Below, piece after piece: positions 57,183 to 64,000 of a DNA stretch of 64,000 bases; position 1 is the stretch's first letter; each line of letters starts with the position of its first letter. A program made the translations under genes and the position numbers. The notes under the pieces were generated by a model that worked only from the letters and a program-made list of their open reading frames with translations, searched no databases and was not told the origin of the DNA. This DNA is from Haberlea rhodopensis (taxonomy: Eukaryota > Streptophyta > Magnoliopsida > Lamiales > Gesneriaceae), in NCBI GenBank assembly GCA_907163345.1, contig CAJQUN010001148.1:36241-100240 (forward strand), given 5' to 3'.

Positions 57183-58371
57183 TGTTGGAACCATAAGAGG
57201 GGGCCGGGGGGGGGGGGGGGGTGAATGAGGTTCATTGGCTACTTTAGCGTTTTAAAATGATTTTGCAAATAATTGAGTTTGCGCTGCGGAAGAGTTGATT
57301 TCAATCAACAATAAAAAATATAATAAAATAATGTAAATGCGTAAATAAATAAAGCAATAAAGAACACGAGAATTTGTTATAGAAGTTTGGCAATGAATCG
57401 CCTAAGTCTCCCTCTTCCCGGTTAGAAATCGTATAACCGAGGTCCACTAGAACAATTTCTTCTTGGTCTTAAGGGCTCCAAGGATAGCCACACACAACTT
57501 CGTCTTGGCCTTGAGGGCTCCAAGGATAGCCACAACCTTGCACCAACTTCACTTGTCGGCGACTTATACAAGTTTTCAACTTGCGTCGGTGTTGGAGGAC
57601 CTTTACAATGATTCACAACTTGAGTGCTACAACAAATGACACCTTCACGGTTGTAACCAAATGAAGAACAAAGCTCTCACACAAGAATAAGAAACAAACT
57701 CTCAATACAAGACACTAGAATAGAAAAGTTTTGCTATGATAGCTTGAGTTGGATTGAGTATAGCTTGCTTGTACTATATATTGTTGTTTCCTAACATCAA
57801 CTTGAGCCGAAACATCCATATTTATAGTGTAGAAGGCTCTCAAGGCTCCTACTAGCCGTTGCTACACTTAAGGCTTGAATCACTCCTGCATCGCCTCGGG
57901 CGATCTTCATCGCCACGCACCAACGGTCACATTATGGCACAGATCGCCTCAGGCGGTGTCTGGATCGCCTCAGGCATTCATCACCAAAAACAAATGCCGT
58001 AGCTAAAAATCTGGATCGCCTCAAACGAACAAGCCATTGCCTCAAACGTTCCAGGATCGCCTCAGGCGTTCTAGCCATCACCTCGGGTGATCTATGCATG
58101 CGTGCGGTCCTCGGTGTCGCTTCAGTCGATGTGCTGGGCGAAGTCTTGAATGGTTGCCATCGCCTGAAGCGATGATCATCATCGCCTAGGGCGATCCTGC
58201 CCAGACTTTGCACAATTGATTTTCTTCAAACATTCCACTTTTCAATCATTAAACATGTACACTAAGTAGACACATTGGTATAACAACAAAAGTTTTGTTG
58301 ATCATCAAACTCATAAATAATTCGGAGAATACATTACGCATTAACTCAACCATGCGTTTTAAGGCTCAACA
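57183..58371 (-). repeat. Terminal 3' LTR of the pol-less Sirevirus
   Basis: The plus strand begins TGTTGGAACC and ends gctcaaca, with a palindrome cluster (about 57887-58197) and two reversed 'gggctccaaggatagcc' units. It contains a run of 16 G at 57206-57221 where the relatives have about six. It is followed by the reversed polypurine tract tctccccctttttt. Confidence 0.92.
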
Positions 58372-58392
58372 ATCTCCCCCTTTTTTATGATC

Positions 58393-59492
58393 ACAAATAA
58401 TTGAGTTTGCGCTGCGGAAGAGTTGATTTCAATCAACAATAACAATATAATAAAATAATGTAAATGCGTAATATAATAAGCAATAAAGAACACGAGAATT
58501 TGTTATAGAAGTTTGGCAATGAATCGCCTAAGTCTCCTCTTCCCGGTTAGAAATCGTATAACCGAGGTTCCACTAGAACAATTTCTTCTTGGTCTTAAGG
58601 GCTCCAAGGATAGCACACCACAACTTCGTCTTGGCCTTGAGGGCTCCAAGGATAGCCACAACCTTGCACCCAACTTCACTTGTCGGCGACTTTTATACAA
58701 TTTTTCAACTTGCGTCGGGTGTTGGAGGACCTTTACAATGATTCACAACTTGAGTGCTACAACAAATGACACCTTCACGGTGTAACCAAATGAAGAACAA
58801 AGCTCTCACACAAGAATAAGAAACAAACTCTCAATACAAGACACTAGAATAGAAAAGTTTTGCTATGATAGCTTGAGTTGGATTGAGTATAGCTTGCTTG
58901 TACTATATATTGTTGTTTCCTAACAATCATCTTGAGCCGAAACATCCATATTTATAGTGTAGAAGGCTTCTCAAGGCTCCTACTAGCCGTTGCTACACTT
59001 AAGGCTTGAATCACCTCCTGCATCGCCTCGGGCGATCTTCATCGCCACGCACCAACGGTCACATTATGGCACAGATCGCCCTCAGCGGTGTCTGGATCGC
59101 CTCAGGCATTCATCACCAAAAACAAATGCCGTAGCTAAAAATCTGGATCGCCTCAAACGAACAAGCCATTGCCTCAAACGTTCCAGGATCGCCTCAGGCG
59201 TTCTAGCCATCACCTCGGGTGATCTATGCATGCGTGCGGGTCCTCGGTGTCACTTCAGTCGATGTGCTGGGCGAAGTCTCATCGCCTGAAGCGATGATCA
59301 TCATCGCCTAGGGCGATCCTGCCCAGACTTTGCACAATGATTTCTTCAAACATTCCACTTTTCAATCATTAAACATGTACACTAAGTAGACACATTAGTA
59401 TAACAAACAAAAGTTTTGTTGATCATCAAAACTCATAAATAATTCGGAGATACATTACGCATTAAACTCAACCATGCGTTTAAGGCTCAACA
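58393..59492 (-). repeat. Second, truncated copy of the same LTR
   Basis: It repeats 57267-58371 plus the polypurine tract at a distance of 1128 bp, lacking the first 80 or so bases (the U5 end). The two copies are almost identical but differ by many single-base insertions and deletions. Confidence 0.92.
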
Positions 59493-59715
59493 ATCTCCCC
59501 CTTTTTTATGATCACAAAACTTGATAAACTTGAATATGTAATATGCATGAGATGTGAGTAAATAAGACTCCCCCTTAACATTGCATAGCACATACAAGAT
59601 TACCAAGTAAAGCATAAAAAGCTCTCCCCCTCAAATCATGCATAACTCTCCCCCTCAAACTATGCAGGTAATAAACTTCAAGTTTATCACAAAACTTCTC
59701 CCCCTTTTTGTGATA
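59493..59715 (-). other. Polypurine-like motif array of the pol-less Sirevirus
   Basis: On the plus strand, atctccccctttttt (59493) next to the LTR is followed by gactccccctta (about 59568), gctctccccctcaaa (about 59620), actctccccctcaaa (about 59645) and ttctccccctttttgtg (about 59695). In element orientation these are five purine tracts before the LTR. The region from 59716 to about 60300 is AT-rich without coding features. Confidence 0.85.
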
Positions 59716-60539
59716 ATCAAAAGCACAAAATTCAAATAATCATATCACAAGTATATGTTGACACATAGCCATATTTTAACAATTTACACATGTTCCTCAT
59801 CAAGCATGTAATAGCTATAACAAGCATAAGATTAATCATTGAGAGGAAAAACGAACATGCGTTTAAGGCAATCAACAGTGAATTCTAAATATTGCAAAGT
59901 GTGCATATGCTCATGCACCTATGTCCAATAGACATTAAGTTCTCAAAGTATCATTACAAGCATTTGATAAGATATAATCATGAGGCCATAGAAACCATAC
60001 ATGAAATTCTTAGGCCATATTTCTATGATCCAAGATTGAGCATTTAAACAAAATCTAGCATGCTTAATCACATTTATTTGCAAATTTTCATATTGCATAA
60101 TCAAATTTGAACTCAAGGCATATCAAGATATATACTAAGAGATCATGCATAAATTCATTGCATCAAAATAATTTATATGTGCATATGCTAAGGGAAATGC
60201 ATTTTACTATCATGAATATTGAACTTCATTATTTATTGGTCACAATTAATTTGTGCCAATGAAATTTTGAATTGCTCTTTAAATGCACAACAAAAATTTA
60301 CCTTGATGACAAGAGTGCGTTCTTGTCATTGGTCCTATACCTCGCGCTTCTTCTATTGTGGTGCATAAGATGGTTTCCTCCCTTGAGGTGCTAGTCCCTT
60401 CATCATCCATCCCTTTGTTGTCCCTACAAACAAATTTTTGATTTGGGATTCTTTGGTACCCATTTGATTTTTGGGTCCTTGAGGGTTAGCTTTCATTGAT
60501 GCCTTTGAAATCCATTTCCACCTTTTGTTAAGTTGGTAT

Positions 60540-61862
60540 TGGATTTTAGCAAACCTACATTTATTCTTTGTAAGACCATATTTACAACAATAAGTGCAAG
60601 TAGGAGAATTATGCTTAGCTTAGCCAACAAGCTTAAAATGTTTTAGATTTGCTTGAAAAGCCTAGTACGGCTTTATCAAAGCTACAACGTTGCAAGCCAA
60701 GCAATTCATTCATCTTTAAACTATTATCACTAAATTTGCAAAAAGATTTCTTCAAAGAATTTAATTCATTTTTCAATGAATTGTTTTCTTCATCTCTCTT
60801 GGCTACCTCAAGTTTGAGTAATTTGTTACTCATCTTGGTTTTGCCAAGAACATCAATAAGCTCATGATAAGAATCTAGTAATTCATCAAAGATTGGTACC
60901 TCGTTGTCGCTTTCATATTCTTTGTCATTTACGTCATCTTGGCATGAGACAAAGGTTTGTTGCTTCTTCATCGGAGTCACTATCACTCCATGTGACTATA
61001 AGAGCTTCTTCTTCCCTTTGTCCTATTATCTTCCTAGGACATTTATTAGCATAATGACCTTATCTGACAATTATAAGCAAGTACCTCTTGTTTGATCATG
61101 TTTGGTAGCACCGGAGGCCTTTGGCTTGTTGTGTTTGTTGAAGAATTCCTTGAACTTTCTAGTGAACAAGATCATCTCTTCATCATCGGAATGATCTTTC
61201 CTCCCGATCAAGGCGATCCCTTTTCTTATGGATCTATCATCCTCCTTTATTCCATTCCTTGTTGACACTTCAAGCTCATGGGTCACCAAGGTACCATGAA
61301 GTTCATCAAGATCATATGATGCACTTTCTCCTTTGTTGGATTCGATGATAGCCGTCCTCTTTGCATCCCATTCCTTTGGCAAGGCTCTTAGTGCTCTCGT
61401 CCATATTTACTTTGGAGGGTACTTCTCACCAAGTTGTGCAAGCTCATTTATGATTTGGGTGAGCCTTCTAAACATTGAGTCAACGTCTTCTCCGAATTCC
61501 ATCTCAAATGTCTCATACTTGAGTTGTAGTAGATCTATCTTTGTCTCCTTCACTTGATTTGTGCCCTCATGACAAATTTGCAATTTGTCCCATATTTCCT
61601 TTGCGGTTGAGCACATCGAGATCGGTTGTACTCCTTCGTATCTAAAGCACAATGTAAAATATTAATAGCTTTAGCATTTCGAGAGATTAAAATCATATCC
61701 GCTCTTGTAAAATCGTCCATTTATTTAGGAATACTTATTCCCCCAACTTCCTTTAAAGGAATATGTGGACCTTACAATAATTTTCCATAGGTCATCACCC
61801 GTGAATAGCGGAGGTCTATTTGTCGATTGACCTTGAGCAAACTCATTTGCAAGATTAGCCAT
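60540..61862 (-). pseudogene. Sirevirus gag, pol-less element
   Basis: It starts MANLANEFAQGQSTNRPPLF (ATG at 61862), as in the gag at 27852. About 30 codons are deleted after residue 21 (it runs straight into DDLWKIIV). Then come EIWDKLQICHEGTNQVKETK (61652-61407), LPKEWDAKRTAI (61382 on), a decayed first knuckle (GHYANKC), the acidic coiled-coil part (60986-60633) and a second knuckle (CTYCCKYGLTKNKC, about 60600, His replaced by Leu). Stops and shifts occur at each join. After about 60300 the frame is lost and no protease follows. Confidence 0.9.
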
Positions 61863-61893
61863 AGAAAGTTTTTGATTTAAAACAAAAATCAAT

Positions 61894-61906
61894 GGCTCTG
61901 ATACCA
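61894..61906 (-). other. Primer-binding site, pol-less Sirevirus
   Basis: The plus strand ggctctgatacca is the reverse of TGGTATCAGAGCC, two bases from the LTR edge, identical to the site of the full element at 27808. Confidence 0.93.
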
Positions 61907-61908
61907 CT

Positions 61909-63088
61909 TATTGGAACCTAAGAGGGGGGTGAATGAGGTTCCTTGGCTACTTTAACGTTTTTAAAATGATTTTGCAAATATTGAGTTTGCGCTGCGGAAG
62001 ACTTGATGTCAATCGAATAATAAACAATATAATAAAATAATGTAATGCGTAATATAAATAAAGCAATAAAGAACACTAGAATTTGTTATAGAAGTTCGGC
62101 GATGAATCGCCTACGTCTCCTCTTCCCGGTTAGGAACCGTTTAACCGAGTTCCACTAGAACAATTTCTTCTTGGCCTTAAGGGCTCCAAGGATAGCCACA
62201 CACAACTCTCTTCTTGGCCTTGAGGGCTCCAAGGATAGCCACAACCTTGCACCAACTTCACTTGTCGGCGACTTATACAATTTTCCAACTTGCGTCGGTG
62301 TTGGAGGACCTTTACAATGATTCACAACTTGTGTGCTACAATAAATGACACCTTCACCGTGTAACCAAATGAAGAACAAAGCTCTCACACAAGATAAGAA
62401 ACAAACTCTCAATTCAAGACACTAGAATAGAAAAGTTTAGCTATGATAGCTTGAGTTGGATTGAGTATAGCTTGCTTGTATTGTATATTGTTGTTTCCTA
62501 ACATCAACTTGAGCCAAACATCCATATTTATAGTGTAGAAGGCTCCCAAGGCTCCTACTAGCCGTTGCTACACTAAAGGCTTGAATCACTCTCCTGCATC
62601 GCCTCGGACATCGCCTCGGGCGATCTTCATCGCACGCACCAATGGTCACATTATGGCACAGATCGCCTCAGGCGGTGTCTGGATTGCCTCAGGCATTCGT
62701 CACCAAAAACAAATGCCGTAGCTAAAAATCTGGATCGCCTCAAACGAACAAGACATCGCCTCAAACGTTCCAGGATCGCCTCAAGCGTTCTAGCCATCGC
62801 TTCGGGCAATCAATGCATGCGCGCGGTCCTCGGCGTTGCTTCAGTCGATGTGCGGGGCGAAGTCTTGAATGGTTGCCATCGCCTGAAGCGATGGTCATCA
62901 TCGCCTGGGGAGATCCTGTACAGACTTTGCACAATGATTTTCTTCAAACATTCCACTTTTCAATCATTAAACATGTACACTAAGTAGACACATTAGTATA
63001 ACAAACACAAGTTTTTGTTGATCCAAACTCATAAATAATTCGGAGATACATTAAGCATTAAACTCAACCATGTGTTTAAGGCTCAACA
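61909..63088 (-). repeat. 5' LTR of the pol-less Sirevirus
   Basis: It is the partner of 57183-58371. It starts TATTGG (TG changed to TA on the plus strand) and ends ggctcaaca. The palindrome cluster lies at about 62598-62910. It carries two reversed 'gggctccaaggatagcc' units. Confidence 0.92.
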
Positions 63089-63093
63089 TAGTG

Positions 63094-64000
63094 AAAATAA
63101 GACCAGTTAAATCCAGATCGTCCCCGACGATCATACCCATGGAGGTGTAATGTTGACCTCCTAGAGTTGTAGGTATATGATGTATCATCCCAAACTGTCG
63201 TAACACCCTATGAGGATAGTGCCACTCAACAAATTCATAGATATAAGTGGGCATATGGCCGTCCATAAATAAGGTGCACAGTCCTCATAAGTCGTCGTAA
63301 TACGGTGTTGTAGTGTCATATGGCGCCATATAACTGATGCGGCATCATGAGATCAAGTATCTCACGGAATATTCGAATTGAATAGCGATCCGTCTGAATA
63401 TAACTCATGGTGGCATTCTATCTGCCATTTTATAGTGTAGGGTAATATATTAGGATATGCATGTAAAAAAACTCAAATCAAATGTTACCGTTCATCGTAT
63501 GGAAGACTAGGAAGTATCAATGCAAAGTCATCGTAATGCCACTCATCCATGTCTACAGTGATTATGGACATCTGGGTCTTACTGTGTTATCCGAGACAAT
63601 GTCCAAATCTACAGTATTTGATAATATATTTTAGTAGAAAAACAATTTGTAAAACAATAATGATGTACAAACGTAGACATATATTATACATGTAGTAACT
63701 ACAATGGACCACCGATGGTGGACTTATTTTTGTTAGCTGACGTGCAGAGCTCTCGATACAAGCACGCCAAGATAGGAGTATCCTAACTATATCATCTGAC
63801 CTCGTAAATATTCTCTAGTATGGTCAGATATTAAGTGATAGAGTTTTCCCGAACTATTTGGACACATCGCACCCCAAAAAGAATGAAGACACGTGCACGC
63901 AGCATGCTACTCAACTCACTTCGTGCTCATCATTATCATCCCATTCGTCGGGTGTGCTCTCATGTTACCATCACCATTCCTAAAGTCCTCAACATGCCCC
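63094..64000 (-). pseudogene. Plant-mobile-domain gene, N-terminal and central part
   Basis: Minus-strand frames read as a PMD protein. Near 63860-63700 the pattern resembles the 'NSITYL..L...SWG.A.LAYLY..LC..S....IGG' region, in broken frames. An exon with WHYDDFALILPSLPYDER lies near 63560-63498, ending at a gtaaca donor. After a short intron (acceptor aatggcag near 63428) come DRYSIRIFREILDLMMPHQ and, in another frame, LWTAICPLIYEFVEWHYPHR and VLRQFGMIHHIP (about 63266-63170). PMD proteins act in heterochromatin silencing (MAIN, MAIL1) or are carried by transposons. The insertion at 63089 lies within the domain. It continues past the window end. Confidence 0.65.

Larger units (their letters stand above)
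57183..63088 (-). mobile_element. Sirevirus derivative lacking pol, with duplicated 3' LTR
   Basis: It is flanked by the identical duplication tagtg (57178-57182 and 63089-63093). Read on the minus strand: 5' LTR (63088-61909), primer site, gag (61862 to about 60540), a short non-coding tail with several polypurine motifs, a second-copy LTR (59492-58393), another polypurine tract, and the terminal LTR (58371-57183). Protease, integrase, reverse transcriptase, RNase H and the env-like ORF are all missing, so it can only have moved with proteins of a related element. It splits the plant-mobile-domain gene. Confidence 0.93.

Overview
This window comes from the nuclear genome of a flowering plant, most likely a eudicot. 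The evidence is one intact 25-exon TOPLESS-related co-repressor gene with plant splice sites, a broken plant-mobile-domain gene, and several plant lineages of LTR retrotransposon (Sirevirus-type and other Ty1/copia, Tekay/Del-like Ty3/gypsy). hAT transposons, a LINE fragment and MITE-like foldbacks are also present. No tRNA, rRNA, CRISPR array or prokaryotic operon is visible.

Layout. Positions 1-1095 are the start of a minus-strand Sirevirus LTR. 1096-5534 is the 3' part of a plus-strand gypsy element: a non-coding-looking block, a polypurine tract and a 2.5-kb LTR. 5535-10133 is AT-rich sequence with a MITE-like foldback at 9439-9834. 10134-40910 is one copia element (minus strand) blown up to 31 kb by nested insertions. 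Inside it sit a gypsy solo LTR (13379-15974, duplication gtagg) and a whole gypsy element (16322-38745, duplication catag). The gypsy gag is broken by a Sirevirus solo LTR (21975-23714, duplication caaag) and, 19 bp further on, by a full-length Sirevirus (23734-36356, duplication atacg). That Sirevirus carries a hAT transposon in its 5' LTR (24661-27520, 8-bp duplication cttggagc) and a 329-bp TRIM-like mini-LTR element in its RNase H region (32014-32342, duplication gatag). All these duplications were read by eye and match exactly.

The nest ends about 260 bp upstream of the TATA box of the TOPLESS-related gene (coding 41423-52429, 1130 residues, all 25 exons in frame). That gene holds a hAT-type MITE in intron 9 and a LINE reverse-transcriptase remnant in intron 13. 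Downstream are a 164-bp tandem duplication, a foldback built from about 25 copies of a 27-bp unit, and AT-rich sequence. From 56316 to the window end there is a minus-strand plant-mobile-domain gene, split by a Sirevirus derivative that lacks pol (57183-63088, duplication tagtg) and has a duplicated 3' LTR.

The TOPLESS-related gene looks like the only gene in the window likely to make a full-length host protein. The most unusual signals are the dense arrays of short palindromes (core GCCTCAGGC) in every Sirevirus LTR, with similar ATCG-rich palindromes in two gypsy LTR families, and a 2-kb ORF-less block shared by two otherwise different gypsy elements. I found no sign of a new host system such as a defence or biosynthetic cluster.
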